A DNA stretch of 64,000 nucleotides from Armillaria gallica (taxonomy: Eukaryota > Basidiomycota > Agaricomycetes > Agaricales > Physalacriaceae), in contig JBANDB010000009.1 of NCBI GenBank assembly GCA_037576215.1, positions 1,612,001 to 1,676,000 on the forward strand. The letters are read 5' to 3'. The position numbers were made by a program, and so were the translations under genes. Position 1 is the stretch's first letter; each line of letters opens with the position of its first letter. Of this stretch, positions 1-12,998 are shown in pieces. The notes beneath the pieces are model-generated. The model had not been told where the DNA came from, made no database searches, and saw only the letters and a list, made by a program, of their open reading frames with translations.

Positions 1-718
1 TCCATGAGTACAGAAAAGAGTATAGATATTCCAATGCATTTCTATGGTTTTCAATGTCAGTCTGCCACAACTGTGGTATTCCTTAGCAGGTGAGTCAGAC
101 TGCCTCTGAGTGGTCTCATCAAGGTGTTGCGATGATGGTGCATGTCAAAGTCACCTCTGTGGGCCTAGGACCTTGGCAACTGGTGATTAAGCCCATGGCA
201 TCTCTCTTCTGGAGCTCCTCTCTGGTGGACAGCTCCTTTCTTAGGCATATTAGCTATCAGGTCCTTCAGATTGCTAGCAAACATGCTAATCTCTCAGCTG
301 AAACCCTTGTCTTAGGCCCACCTCATGATCTCTCTCCATTTCTGTCCTTGCACAAGGTTATCTCCAGATTTTCAGGCACCATGCTTCTTTCATTAAGCAA
401 GCACATGACTATCATCAAGGTGTTGCGATTCACCTCTAAGTTCATCCTACTGATGTGAGCACAGGTCAAGCTTATTGGAAGGAGTGAGCTTGCTAAATGG
501 CCTTTCTGTCAAGCCTGCCCCTCTGGTACAGCACTATGACCAAGTCCTTGGTTAGCTCTGTTGTTTCCATTGACATACTGCGACATCGCTTCAGTAACCT
601 TGTTTAGATTATGTATCCACATATCTGCTTAGCAAGCTCACTAAGTGTAGTCTATGAGCTAATGCTTAAACATGCTAAATTGCGAATTTACATGGGTAGC
701 CATGTCATGGGCATGACA
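1..718 (-). repeat. Partial long LTR (LTR3 subfamily), cut by the window start
   Basis: This is the reverse complement of 30299-31000 plus the first 20 bases of that LTR at 20251-20270; base 1 pairs with base 31000. Read on the minus strand the LTR begins TGTCATGCCC at 718. The four bases outside it are ATGG, the same target tetramer seen at related insertions. Only the first 718 bases of an LTR of about 1.9 kb are present. A 122-codon frame at 90-458 runs antisense and is nearly identical in the other copy, probably just because the copies are similar. Confidence 0.85.
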
Positions 719-2352
719 ATGGTATTTGCATTTTTGCATATTTTTTGAGTATCTGCAATTTTATATATTTTTCTTTCTCCTGAAGTATAATTCATTGAAC
801 ATCACTGTAGTATTTTGTTTTACATTACCTTGCTTGTCAAGGTCTCTGTGGGTCTAAAATCTGTGATTACCAAGCATAAATTGTCACATGATATGATGTG
901 ATGTGAGTATAACCATTCTGTCATCCAAACATCCCCTATTTTTCTCTCTCTGCATTATGTTGCTTCAAAATGAAACTGTTATGTGCAGGAGGGGGAAAGC
1001 AGCCAACGTGCCAGAGAAAACATGAATTAATGTAATTATTTCCAAGTTGAATGTACACTCATAACACAATGTCAGGTAACAATGTTGACAGATATATGGG
1101 TGTTATCCAGACTATCAAGATTAGTAAGTTTCCTGATGTTCCAGGGTGTTCCACTCAATGTATCAATATAGATATGAAAGAAATAAAGATTGTAAGCAGC
1201 AGCACTGGTAATGAAGGCAAAACAACCATGCCTGGTCGAAATGTAAAAGGAGTGAAAGCTTGGTGAAAGCAGATCAGAAAGGTGGCGAAGTCAGCAAAAA
1301 AGTCCATATTTGAATGGTGTGTGACAATTAAGAACTATGTACAACCTAAGCAACAATGTAAATTAGTTTTTCCCCTGAAAATGGCTTCTTCCATCCACAT
1401 TCCATGACATTGATGTAAATTGTTTAAGCAAGGTATCATAGGCATCGACTGACAACCACTAGTTGTAAATGAAATATAAATTCAATAGGATTGAGTATAG
1501 TGGGACATCACATGACAGATAAGTTACCAGTAACTAACCAGTAACTTACCAGTCCAAAACCCCAGTGTATCAAAACCTAGGGTTTCATGTGCAACTCTAG
1601 CCTGGGTTCAATTCCTGGATATGTTAGATTTTCTAATAATGTCATGAGTTGGGCTGCTGACTAATATGCTAAACAATCCTGAGAAATTGAATATTTTCAA
1701 CTGACACTATTTGATCTGTTAAAGTAGTAGCCATAAGTGCTCCAGAAGCTCCCCATTCACCCTGGCATTGTGACCTTCTCATGCTCCTCCTGGCTTGCTC
1801 ATTGTCTTGTCTTGTGCTTGTCCAAGAGCAAGAGCAAAAGAGGTGAAAGAAAGAAAGAGAGATAAGCTGAGACACTAAGGCTCTAAGAAAGCCTGAGAGA
1901 AGAAAAAGCTGTGAGTGTGATAAGTCATGCATCCCCAGGATGGTAACCCACCCCTGCCCAGGCATCAGTGTCAAGCCACTCATGAGATTGGTGACCATGC
2001 CAGCAAGAGCAAGGGTGATGACATGCCATTGGAGTTTGAAATAGGATCACCAGCACCAAGGTGCTGAAGTGACCTGAGCCAGTGATAGGGTGATTGGTCA
2101 CTGGGAATCTTGCTGAGAACACTAGAGTTCTGTGCCACCACAGAAAGTGTCACAGACCATAGCCATTTATTTAATTTGTAAACAGGTGGCTTATGTAAGT
2201 TCATTATTCTATAATAAGAGGAAAAGTTTTACATATCATTTTATTGACAGCTATTTCAGGACTGAGAAAGGCCTGGCAAAATTGAAACCTCTTAGGGCTT
2301 CATTTTTTAAGCTAGATTTAACAGTTAAAATGTGCTGATCTCTGCTGTATCT
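719..2352. other. CpG-poor DNA without a recognisable gene
   Basis: Only short, unconvincing frames are present. The sequence is AT-rich and almost lacks CG dinucleotides, as expected of old repeat-derived DNA. A tRNA-like B-box string near 1606 has no cloverleaf around it. Confidence 0.6.
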
Positions 2353-2357
2353 AGAGG

Positions 2358-2583
2358 TGTAAGGGATGTGATTTTCTATGGAGTTATTATTGCATCATTC
2401 CTTTAGCTATATTTACATATGGGTTGTGGGCAGCTATGTATGCATCGATTTCGGACTTTTCCTCACTTAATCCTTGACTTCTACTATGCTTTTGTGTCTT
2501 TAACCTAGCTTTCTTCTGGCAATATATGCCCAACTTGTACTCATTTCTGGGTTGAAGACCCATTGCCTGGCAAATCCTTTACA
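2358..2583 (+). repeat. 5' LTR of the gag-only element
   Basis: It pairs with 6067-6292 at equal length; the mismatches I saw are transitions. Confidence 0.88.
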
Positions 2584-2869
2584 TCTTTTTGAGTATCTTG
2601 AATTTGTATTGTTGCCAGCTAACTTTTCTAGGCTTTTTCATGCTCACTGGCATCTCTATAGTGTTGACTACCCTGCGTCTACTCATCTGATGCTTTTTCA
2701 ATGCACTACGCTACTTTACCAGAACCTCAACTGGCCCCAGCCTTCACAGCTACTTCAACACTTACCTCTGAGTGTCCTACACTTTTTTTTGACTCTACTG
2801 CACTTGTTTGCCCTCTGAATGCAAGTGTGACTCTACTGGAACCTTTACCAGTGACCATCTTTAGGATCT

Positions 2870-5449
2870 ATGGACCCTGGAGCCACTGCTATGCATATGA
2901 CATCTTCAGTGAGGCATTGTACCACTTTTATTGCTACCCACTCATCACACTCACTGATTGTGCCATCCCAAGCCCGATCTTGGCATGTATCACCTATGTC
3001 TCAACATAGTGTATATCAGAGCTGCCTCAACGTATCCAATGAGGAGATAATGGAGGAATTGGCTCGACATTGCTGATGTTATGAGGGAGAGGCTCCTGGT
3101 GAGTTTCCTCAACTCTCTCTTGCACCTATATGCTCTCGAAGCAATCTAGGTGCTTGTACCACACCCTTCCCATCCACAGCTCTATCTACAGCTACCCTAA
3201 GCCATAGCGGCTCATGAGCAAATGCCCCACCATCCCACATAGCGAACTCATCGCAATCATACTCACCTCCAGGGCCTTTACCTGCCCTTTCTATCTCATC
3301 TGAGGCTTGTATCTCAACTTTGCCACCTATGGCTTACCACACAACTGCCCAGAGCCACCATGGTTTATGGGCATCTGCCCCTCTACCTCGCAAAGGGACT
3401 TACTCCCCACCACCATCACTTTCCCTGTCAGCACCAGCTTGCATGACATCCACATCATAAGCTGCTCCATCTCCATTCGAGTATGTGGTACACTCATCAC
3501 TGCCACCTCTCGCTTCACCTCTGCATGTCAAGCCCACCTCACTTGATCATGGGAAGCTTATTTCTCCTTTATGATGTTCTTGTCCTGCCTCTCAGGATAT
3601 ACCCCTTGATACATCATACATACCATCATCTAAGACACTTTGTAGCACTGCTGTAGATATCCCTCGGGATTATTCTAGTAGTATTTTAAATAAAAAGAAT
3701 TCTTCTCTGTCTATTCAAGTTCAGTATGATAGTGACACAAAATCAAAGAATTTTGCTTATGATTCAAGTGATTTTGATAATGATTTAAAGGCTGCTATTG
3801 CAACCTTAGGTCTTCCTCAACAACCTGGGGAATCAGATGTTGCATTCTATCAATGTCAAGATGCTCATGCATGCTTAACTTTGGGAGGTCCACTTGTTCA
3901 AGATGTGGTACTATCTCCAATTACAAAATGTGAGAGTATTTCTTCGCATTCTGCTCATTTCAACAGGGGGAAGGCCATGGATATACCTCTGAATGGCAGT
4001 TCAACAGACAGTGGTCCTGTTGAGCACCTTCAGTCTGCTTCTATTAAGCATGAACTCAAGTCCTCTGTTTATAAACCTGAGAAGATCTCCCCTTGAGGTT
4101 CAATGAAAGCAAAATTCCAATCAATTAGAACATCAGCACCTATTCAATTTGAAGAAGGTACACCATTGAAGAAGTTGAAATCTCCTGCACTACTGTGAGG
4201 GAAGTCTTCACATCAACAGGCTTCTGCTGCACAAGACATCAAAGATCATCACCTCGAGAATTCATTGTAAGATCAGATGAAGGCAAAATCATTTCTAAGT
4301 TGTGCTCCTAGGAGTTTTGACTCTGATAGCCACCATTCAGCATTGCAGCAGGATACTTTGGGCAAGCCCCATCATTCACTTTCTTTGGCTCCATTCCAAC
4401 ATGTCCAACATTGCTCAGAACACCCAATTTTTGATGACAAGGAGATATTTGAGTATTATCCTGTATCTTGGAGTGAGACTGATGTCATGCTTGCCATTTT
4501 TCAATGTTTTGAGCATCTCGTAGCTCAAAATCTCCTTACTCCGCAACTTGGACTTGATTCTAATGTCCAAAAGATGTCTTTGCAAAGTATATCATGTCCT
4601 CACAAGTTCCATGGAGATCCAGATATCATTGAATTCAATAACTGGCTCTTCTCAGTCATCCATTGGATGAAGATTGCCAATATATGTGGCCCTATATATC
4701 ACATGGACAGCTCAGGTACTCAACAAGTATCTGACATTGATGTACAACATACAAACATGCTCGTGACATTTTTAAATAGCGATGCACACACCTGATACAA
4801 CAATTCCATTGAAGATTGCAATAGAAATGTTGAAGATGACTTTCCAACCTTTATACAAGTCATCAATGGTCTCTCTTGATGATTTATTCATGAATCCTCG
4901 CTTTATGATGTTGTGCAACACTTCAAGAATGTTATCTATGCATCAGCTGGTGGTGTGTGCCAATTATTTGCTGACCTTACATGTTTTGCAAATATAATGC
5001 CTTCTTCACCTGATATCTATTCATTTAGGCATCAGTTACTTATTTCTTTACTCATGAGAATCCGTTGTGAGATTACTCATGAGGGTATCACAGCAGAAGC
5101 TTTGATGGTTGATCAAATCATGCAGCAAGCTCTAATCATTGAGCGAAGCTCGAAAGCCAAACAGTATTATTCTCCACAACACTCCTGCTACACACAGACC
5201 TTTGAAAATTGCTGTGGGACACCGGAAACTCGGTCTGAATATTCCAGTGGCACTCAGGACTCTGTGAGTGATCATGAAAGTGATTGCTCAACAGATACAT
5301 CAGGTTCTACTGACCTCACTAAATCCAACACCAGGGAGACCATCAAAGATGATGCTGATATTCAGAACTCTGTGAATTCTGATGATTCTGATGATTTGAA
5401 GAGTACCTCAGGTGTTTCTAAATCACATGGTGCTCCTTCCAATGCCTAA
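2870..5449 (+). pseudogene. Decayed gag-like frame
   Basis: One reading frame (same phase throughout) can be followed from about 2870 to a TAA at 5447-5449, about 860 codons, interrupted by roughly ten stops, mostly TGA. The N-terminal half is rich in Ser, Pro and Thr and looks disordered. The part at 4560-5160 reads like a capsid domain: FHGDPDIIEFNNWLFSV, then a helical stretch ending in ALMVDQIMQQALIIER. The C-terminal part (about 5230-5446) is acidic and Ser/Asp rich with no zinc knuckle. The lack of indels and the type of stops (CGA to TGA, CAG to TAG) fit point-mutation decay by deamination. Assignment to Gag rests on general resemblance and on its place between LTRs. Confidence 0.5.
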
Positions 5450-6066
5450 TTTTGATTATGGCTCTTTGGTTATTCTGGGAATTTGAAAAACCCTTATATT
5501 TTATCATTGTTCTCTTAATTCTAACACTCTAAGGTTACCCTGCATACTCGTGCCTACAAAGTCCTAGATGACTTCGCATGTTGTATCCATCATTTGATCT
5601 CCCTCATAATATATCTGTGTTCCAGGACAATTCCACTCCTCAGATCTATTAGATGCTCCCATTGAATGGGATTTAATTCTGAACCTTGAAGCGCATCACA
5701 GACATTTCCTCAATTACCCAATTACTTGGGAGGCCATGAGCAAGTCTAATAGAGGCCATCAGCACTCTGATTGCATTGATTACAGGCCTGAAACTTCTTT
5801 TCCTGTGACTAGAGATGCAGACATACTTAAGGCTGAAGATGGTATTGCTTTTAATGCAGGCCCATCTATTCTGCACTTGTCGATTGCTCCTACAGCTTCC
5901 CTATCAACCAAGGCTTATTCAGCGATGACCATTCCTTCTGGAAGCTTGACCCCAAATGTTGATGGCAAAGTCAATGAGCTCAATTGATAAGACAATTTCA
6001 GTCTCTTATTGTATTTTCATTCTATTGTCCAGATTGATTCTCTATGCCCAATCTCAAGAGAGAGGG

Positions 6067-6292
6067 TGTAAGGGATGTGATTTTCTATGGAGTTATTATT
6101 GCATCATTCCTTTAGCTATATTTACATATGGGTTGCAGGCAGCTATGTATGTACTGATTTCAGACTTTTCCTCACTTAATCCTTGACTTCTACCATGCTT
6201 TTGTGTCTTTGACCTAGCTTTCTTTTAGCAATATATGCCCAACTTGTACTCATTTTTGGGTTGAAGACCCATCGCCTAGCAGATCCTTTACA
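6067..6292 (+). repeat. 3' LTR of the gag-only element
   Basis: It is preceded by the purine tract and followed by the AGAGG duplication. Confidence 0.88.
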
Positions 6293-6297
6293 AGAGG

Positions 6298-7600
6298 ACA
6301 GTGCATCCAGATCACTGACAACAGCCATCACTGCCAGTGTCTGTGGTCCATACCTGTGGACATAGTATTCACATCCATGTCAACTACTTATATATGCTGG
6401 CCAACTCTTTGGTTCTGATCATCTGAGAGAGGTCTGTCAGGGTGTGCAACATACATGGGCTGTGGACTGCAGAGAAGACTATATGTATAGGTCCCTGACC
6501 AAAAGTCTTGGCCAGTACAAATATATGATGGCAGTCTTCTCAGTGGTGCACAATGCTCTATTGAGGGCAAGATGCTCCCTTCAATTAATCAATTGCAGTG
6601 TCTGTCACCATGCTGCCTATTAACCTAAAATAAAAAAGAAGTAGTTTATCAAAGAGATCAGTATTTTCCACCTCAGTGACATGGACTGCCATCATGTAAG
6701 GAACAGGTGACTCTGTGAGGATAATGCATCAAGAATTATAGGGCTCAGGTGGATGCTGATCAAACTTTGAGAATGACCATAGGATGATTGACATCAATTA
6801 AAATACTTCTCAACACTGAAGCAAAGAAACAGAACACAAATGAATATCATCATTGTTACAAGTATCACTACACTTTGGCAATATTGACATTCCATACTAT
6901 CAGGGAACATTAGTGTTTTGAGATAAACTCTAGAATAGACATATTAAAACAGTGGATGGATATTCTTACTCCCAAGGGTAGATGAAGCAGATTGTAAGCA
7001 CAAACACTGTGATTTAATTACGTGCATGTTGCCAGAAACTCAATCTCGATGACAATGACATAGGTGTTGTGCATTTCATCTAGCAGACCCTAACATCATG
7101 AGGCTTGAATCATAAGTAAAAAAAGCAAAAACACTCACCTAAAGCTTGAACTAGTGCTCTGACTGACTTTGCACATACAGATAAGTGTGCATAGTCTTGT
7201 TTCATCATAGCAATGGGGTCCAAATTTGAAAATTGGCTTCAGTGTTGAGTGTGAGTCATATGGATAGCAAGTATACAACTGTTGCAGACCTTATGTGATA
7301 TAGCCAATTAAATGAAGCTGTGAGAAGATATCTGGAGGAAAGTTGGGGCTTTGCCTGCTTCAAAACCAACTAACACATGACCAAAGAAAAACATGGAAGG
7401 GCAGAAATACAGTTTACATATTAGTAAAAGATGCACATACTTACTCAGAAATTTTGCACAGATATCAGGCTGCCTTTATGCACCAATCGACCTTTCTAAA
7501 ATGGTGCCACCATGTTTTGTCACTTTTGTAAGATGTCACCAGGCTGACTGCTGAGTTGCCACAGCTCCATATTAGAAAATCAACAATAGGTAGCACACCA
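6298..7600. other. CpG-poor DNA without a recognisable gene
   Basis: No frame longer than about 60 codons shows a known motif and no boundaries of an element were found. Confidence 0.55.
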
Positions 7601-7997
7601 CACTGCTGGGGCCGGTATGTTTTTAAGTCCAAAAAGGTAGTTCTAAAAATATCATGACTTTACATGCAATTTTTTATCAGGAAAAAGGATGGCCTAGAAA
7701 CAAAATGAATGAGAACTCTTTTTCATACTGTTTAGGATAAGGAAATCAATGCAAAAAAATTAAAAATTAAAAAATTAAAAATAAATTAAAAAAGCAGTTT
7801 CTATTGTTCAGAACAATGGAAATGGCTCTTTTTTTGTTAGAAACATGCTCTTTTTGGTGCATAAGAACATTATAGAACACAAGGCATCTTCATTATGTTT
7901 TTCAGATCCTGTTTTATGGTGGCAAAAAGGCAAACAAAAGTCATAACATTTTTAAGATATGTTTTTAGGTTTAAAAAAGCTGTTGACCCCAGGAGTG
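7601..7997. mobile_element. Non-autonomous inverted-repeat DNA transposon (CACT-ended MITE)
   Basis: The ends are imperfect inverted repeats. The left end starts CACTGCTGGGGCC and the right end, read in reverse complement, starts CACTCCTGGGGTC; similarity continues for about 60 bases at roughly two thirds identity. The trinucleotide CCA flanks both sides (7598-7600 and 7998-8000). CACT ends with a 3-bp duplication are what CACTA/EnSpm elements make, so a relic of that superfamily is the best guess. The AT-rich centre (about 7740-7800) codes for nothing. Confidence 0.55.
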
Positions 7998-8310
7998 CCA
8001 GTGGCATTTTGTGGGCTGTATGTGGTGAGAACTAAGTTGAAGGGCTCACATGGCATGCCAAATATGGGCATCACCTCTGTTCAGATTATGTACACAAGGA
8101 TGATTATCTATACATATTTACCTGAGCTTGTATTAGCAGAGTCGACCAATGATAACTGTTTCACTGTTACATGTACTTGGTTCTAACTCTCTTTCCATTT
8201 GCCAATACAACAGCTACTATTCCTGCTACTACTTTCCTAAATGCAACCTAGAATCCTCACACCTCACCCACCCTCAATATAAATTTAGACTCTCACTTGT
8301 CCAGGCACAC
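7998..8310. other. Unannotated flank of gypsy3
   Basis: No gene is seen. It ends in CACAC, the left target duplication of gypsy3. Confidence 0.5.
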
Positions 8311-8826
8311 TGTTACATGCATGCCATGGATCTCTGCTTCAAGCACAGACTTTATTTCAACAGATCACACCATCAGACTTCCATGGCTTCTGGCTGCTTA
8401 TCATTTACTTACTCCATTTGATATTTCATTTCCATTTCATTTTACTATTTCATATATTAAATCTAGAATCTGAATCTGGTAGCAAACAGACCTCTGTCAG
8501 ACTCTATCAGACTCTGACTCAGATTACCTACTCATATATATACTGTAGAATTACTTGTAGATACCCAGTTTGAATATCAACTTAGTTTAGCCAAATCTCT
8601 CCCTGACTCCAAGTCTAATCTATCACTCTCTAAGTCCATGGCCTCTGCTCTGTTGGACTATCTTTACTCTCTATCCAAACCTTCACTCTCCATGGACTCT
8701 GCTCTGCAATCCAATCTTAGGGCTTCAGCTCAAGGATGACATTGCTAATAGCTTTGCCAAAGCCCATGCACTCTATGGACCTCCACTTGTGCAAGTTACC
8801 TTTGTCTATTTGGCACGTCCCTAACA
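8311..8826 (+). repeat. 5' LTR of gypsy3
   Basis: It is 516 bp, TGTTAC..TAACA, closely matching 15980-16505 and 19280-19806. It lacks an 11-base stretch present near the start of the 19280 copy. Confidence 0.92.
8535..8542 (+). promoter_or_regulatory. TATA box of the gypsy3 LTR promoter
   Basis: TATATATA lies 32 bases upstream of the 11-base segment (8567-8577) complementary to the primer site. That spacing fits transcription starting at that segment. Confidence 0.55.
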
Positions 8827-8828
8827 GT

Positions 8829-8839
8829 ATATTCAAACT
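8829..8839 (+). other. Putative self-priming primer-binding site of gypsy3
   Basis: ATATTCAAACT starts two bases after the 5' LTR and is the exact reverse complement of AGTTTGAATAT at 8567-8577 in the LTR. In Tf1/sushi elements the first 11 bases of the mRNA fold back on such a site and prime reverse transcription. No tRNA-type site is seen here. Confidence 0.6.
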
Positions 8840-8985
8840 CAACCCCTTGAGTCGAATTTTTCTCTAAATCATGACAACCACATACACTTACCCTCCAGAG
8901 ACAGGCGATGGCCCAAAACGAAAAACACCAATCTTTTTTATGGAAAACATAGCAGCATCTGCATCCAAGGAAAATCCAGAGCTTT

Positions 8986-10389
8986 TTGGATCAGCCTCCA
9001 TTGGAGGACAACCATCCTGTAGGGAAACCTACAGCCACTCCAGTTTCACTGCTTGTCAATCTGGCAACTACAGTTCTCTTAACCCTTTCAGTACTCCGCC
9101 ACCCGATGACCTTCTACGTCACTGAAGGACAGGCATATTTGACGGATACCGAGAGAATCCAGATCCACACACCCCAGCACCTCAACCCACCTCAACCTAC
9201 CTCCAATGGGGAACAAATGGACACCACAGGATCCGATGATTCTGGAGGCGAAACCAATACCCCCACTCATCCTTCAAATCAACATAACCAGGGTGACGAT
9301 AGATCTGACTCCCCAGGTAGCCCAAATGGACCTGGAGGCCCTGGAGGTCCTGGAGGTCCCAATGGATCAGGAGGACCAAGCAGACCTGACAACAATATTC
9401 CCAATGAGCAAGAATTCTTATGAGAATTCATAAACCTGTTGCACAGGGTTTCCACTTTGCTAAACAATCCTTGACCCAACAACATCTGTACCAAGGTCAA
9501 AGAACCTGATACATTTGATGGCTCCGACCTGTGGAAGCTTAAAGCTTTCATTGTCTCCCTTCAGTTGAACTTTAATGACAGACCCACTGCTTTTGCGGCA
9601 GATGCCAGTAAAGTCAACTATGCCATCTCCTTCCTTTCCAGCACCACTCTTAACTAGTTTGAACTAGACATCCTCCATCCCAATCCATGAAATCTGCCAG
9701 CATGGCAATACTCTTACGCTGCCTTTCTTGATGAACTCCAAACAAATTTTGGCCCCTTTGATGCCATCAGAGATGCTGAGAATGCCCTGGAACATCCCCA
9801 GATGCATGATGGAGACCAAATCATGAAGTATATGGTTCAGTTCAACCAATATGCATCCCAAGTCAGTTATGGCAACAATTCCCTCTGCCATGCTTTCTAC
9901 TGCAAACTTTGTACATGCATTAAGGATGATATGGCTCACTATGGGAAACCTAACAATCTCTGTGATATGTGTTTCCTAGCCCAAGAACTCAACACATGCT
10001 ATTGGACTCAGAGGACCAAGATATCCCATGAAAACTGGGAAAACAAGTCCTCTAGTTCATATTCCAACAACCCTAAATCTAAGGGTTCCAATTCCAATGC
10101 CAGTTCTTCAACTTTCAGGTCAGCTCTGAAGTCTTTCAATTCCAACTCCTCAGGATCTGCTTCCAACCCCAAGCCCTATGCTGATAAGCTAGGCAAAGAC
10201 GGCCGTCTTACTCAAGAAGAAAAGGACCACCGCCGAAAGAACAACCTCTGTATGTTCTGTGGAAGCAAGCACAAGACTGAGAACTGCAACAAATGCAAGG
10301 CCCTGGCCTCCACTAAAGGCCATGCTGCAGAAGTTGAAGAACTTGCTCCTGCCTCTGAGGATCCAGCTCCGTCAGAGCCAGAAAACTAG
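8986..10389 (+). pseudogene. gypsy3 Gag (capsid and zinc knuckle), with stops
   Basis: One frame can be followed to TAG at 10387-10389. It has a Gly-Pro-Gly rich, collagen-like segment (about 9327-9380), a capsid-like region after 9490, and a nucleocapsid zinc knuckle of the C-x2-C-x4-H-x4-C type (CMFCGSKHKTENC, about 10250-10290). Stops near 9421, 9472, 9656 and 9688 fall where Trp or Arg would be expected and fit G-to-A or C-to-T changes. A short frame from ATG 8871 in another phase may be the original N-terminus. Pol continues in the -1 phase across GAAAACTAG at the Gag stop, so programmed -1 shifting is possible but not shown. Confidence 0.8.
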
Positions 10390-11286
10390 AGGGCAGCCCT
10401 GAATCCTCTGTGCGAGATCAGGGTTGTGTTGACTGTAATCGCACATTGGAGGTTGTCACCCTCAACACTGCCGCTCTTTCCAATCATTCACTCACTGTAT
10501 CACTCTCCTCTGAAGTCAGCTCTGGTATGGAGGCCGATGACTCTCCAATCATTACTATCCTTCATTTTCTTGCCTTGATCAACTCTAGTTCTAGCCATTG
10601 TTTCATCAACTCCAAATATGTTGAGGATCACAACCTTCCTACCAAACCTATCCCTCCTGTCCAACTTCAGCTCCTTGATGGCTCTGCCAAAACTCACATT
10701 TCTCAATCCATTACCCTTCCAGTCCATTTCCCTTCTGGAAACATCATCTCTATTGACTTCTATGTCACTCATCTAGATTCATCCTGTAACATTGTTCTGG
10801 GATACAACTGGCTCTCCCACTGCAATCCATTGATTGACTGGGCAAAGCGCAGTATCACTTTCTGTTCACCATTACCAGGTGTTTCTTCCCCTGCAAGTGC
10901 TTCCACAGCATCCGATGCAACTGCATCTAACTGCACAGACATTTCTTGTCCAACTCCTATTCCTAATTCCCACCCAGCTCCTAAGCCAATTCCAAGATCC
11001 CAATGGATTCCACCACCATACAAACTCATCTACTCCTACCCTACCATCCCTTCCTTTTCTGCAACGGTTACACCCAAGATATCCATCATCTCCACAGCCA
11101 CTTTTGTTTCAGCATATGCTAAAGACAGAGCTCAACAATACACCCTCCAACCTTCTGCACCTAGCATCAGTGGGATGGCCAGTTCTATGGCCCCACCAGA
11201 CATGACAGATGTACCAGCAGAATATCATGACTTTGCTGATGTTTTTAGTGACTTGCTCTCCAAGAAACTCCCTGAGCATAGACCAT

Positions 11287-12998
11287 TGTCATGCCCGCAG
11301 CATGTCTAAGAGTGTAATTTTGCAAAATGTCATACCTTACGCTTTAGCAATGCAGAGGCATCACGAGCAGGCTGACAGTGCAAGTGGCATGCAAAGAAGC
11401 AAGGTCACTGAGATAGAGAGCTCTATAACAGAAAAAGAAGCAACAGAATTAAAACATAAGGACTTCGTCATTGCACTGTACCTTATGGGCATGCACGGTA
11501 ACAAGGCCGAAGGGTAAGCTAGATTGCCAAACCACCTGTTTGCAATAGAGGACTCAGCTGGAGTGGGATGTGCTTGTATGTGGGCTGAGGCTAATTTAGA
11601 TAACGATGTGTCTGTAATCTATGATGCATGGTCCCTGGAGATCTGGAAAAATGATATCACGTGTGGGGTAATCAAGAGAACCCCGGGCATGGCCTAGAAA
11701 CAGGCTTCGGCCAATGGAAGTAGCAAACGGACTGGAAAGCTGAGGCATTTCTTGGTTACTGAGTCTAGAACATGACGCTGTCACCTTCGGAGCAGACCCA
11801 AAAGCCGAATACAAAGTGTGAGCGGTGATCGAGGATTAAGCAGCTATTGAGTGCATGCTCGTGAGCTACTCTGCTGCTAGGGCAAGCGATGTCGACATTG
11901 CTTAGCTCTTTGAGGATACTAAAAAGAGGAACAAGTGGCGCACTGCCTAGAGTGCTGGGCCAACTCGGACAAGGAATACCTGGCCAAAAAAGAAGTAAAT
12001 TACTAAAAACCCATTTGTAACAATCAATCTCCCATAGTGTAAGTAGAGTAGATTTTCATGTATTAAAGGCAAGATACCTACTCCTCACATACAGTAATAA
12101 AGTTTCAGTTTGGATCTGGACTTGTTGCGACGTGTAAGAGTTAGTAGCTTCGAGCCTCATCTAGAACGCAAGTTTAGTGAGCTTACAGAGAAATAGAACA
12201 AGAGAAACATTTTGGATAAAAACTTCAGTTTACTTGAGATAAGAAAGAGATTTGGGGGCAGTGATGCTGCGCCCATCTTGAGAGTTTGCTGAGATAAATC
12301 TAAGAGAAAAGCTCTGTTCCTTTTTCTGGTTCAGTGTAAAAGAGAACTCGTATTGTGTCGGCCTCAGTGTAGGTCTAGAAGTAGTTGCAAGGGAATCAGC
12401 CAGCTTGAGCTGTTCTAGCAGTTGCACGAAGTGTGACAGGTGTGCACAGTTGGACCTCACAGCACTGTTGTTAGGGCAAGTGCACTGTGTGTGAGGACTT
12501 GCGGGGATGGTTCTGAGAGTAATTAAGATTTGAGTGGGAGTGCCGAGGGCCTCCATCGTGATGAGTTTGGAAGTCAGGTTTAGCCACTAAGAGAAAGGCA
12601 GTGTCACACACAGATTAGGTCTAGCGGCGGGTCGTACTTAGCAAGCTCACTGACTGAACTTGGTCAACTTGCGGATCTGCATATCTGTGCATTCTGGCTA
12701 TTGAAATATATTTTGCCTCAAGGGTTGCGTGGTTCACCATGCTCTCTTGTAAAAAGCTCCAAAAAGCTAGAGAATTGGAGACTAGTTTGAAAACACTATG
12801 TTATTGTGCGTATTGTTCTAGCGAGCTCACTAAGAGAAATTGGGATACTGTCAGCGCACAAGTGGAATTAAAATCCTTGCTCCCCTCCGCACTTAAGGAG
12901 ATTGTGTGTGTGTGTGTTTAGTGGGGTTGAGTTAGGTTCAGTGTGTGTTCACACTAGGCTGTGCTCAGTTTCATGGGTGCCCATCACCAGCCTCATCA
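11287..12998 (+). repeat. Solo long LTR (LTR1 subfamily) in the gypsy3 RT region
   Basis: It is 1712 bp, starts TGTCATGCCCGC, ends CCTCATCA, and is flanked by the perfect 4-bp duplication CCAT (11283-11286 and 12999-13002). Removing it with one CCAT rejoins the RT reading frame exactly (LPEHRP joined to YDLKIN). It is about 90% or less identical to the reverse-strand copy at 47474-49188. Near its 3' end is a short TG run (about 12903-12919). No internal retroelement sequence accompanies it, so it is a recombination remnant. Confidence 0.92.

Larger units (their letters stand above)
2358..6292 (+). mobile_element. LTR retrotransposon carrying only a gag-like frame
   Basis: Two 226-bp direct repeats, 2358-2583 and 6067-6292, both run from TGTAAGGG to CCTTTACA. 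They are flanked by the 5-bp duplication AGAGG at 2353-2357 and 6293-6297. A purine tract AAGAGAGAGGG lies just before the 3' repeat. The 3.5-kb interior holds one broken gag-like frame and nothing resembling protease, reverse transcriptase or integrase. It would therefore have needed a partner element to move. No tRNA-type primer site and no self-priming match was found after the 5' LTR. Placement in Ty1 or Ty3 is open. Confidence 0.85.

Noticed and set aside
90..458. 122-codon frame in LTR3, also at 30543-30911
   Set aside because: Conserved between the two copies, but so is the whole LTR; it has no motif and runs antisense to the LTR.
1606..1620. tRNA/SINE-like B box (GGTTCAATTCC)
   Set aside because: No A box at the right distance and no cloverleaf can be drawn; the similar string near 63396 on the other strand also fails.
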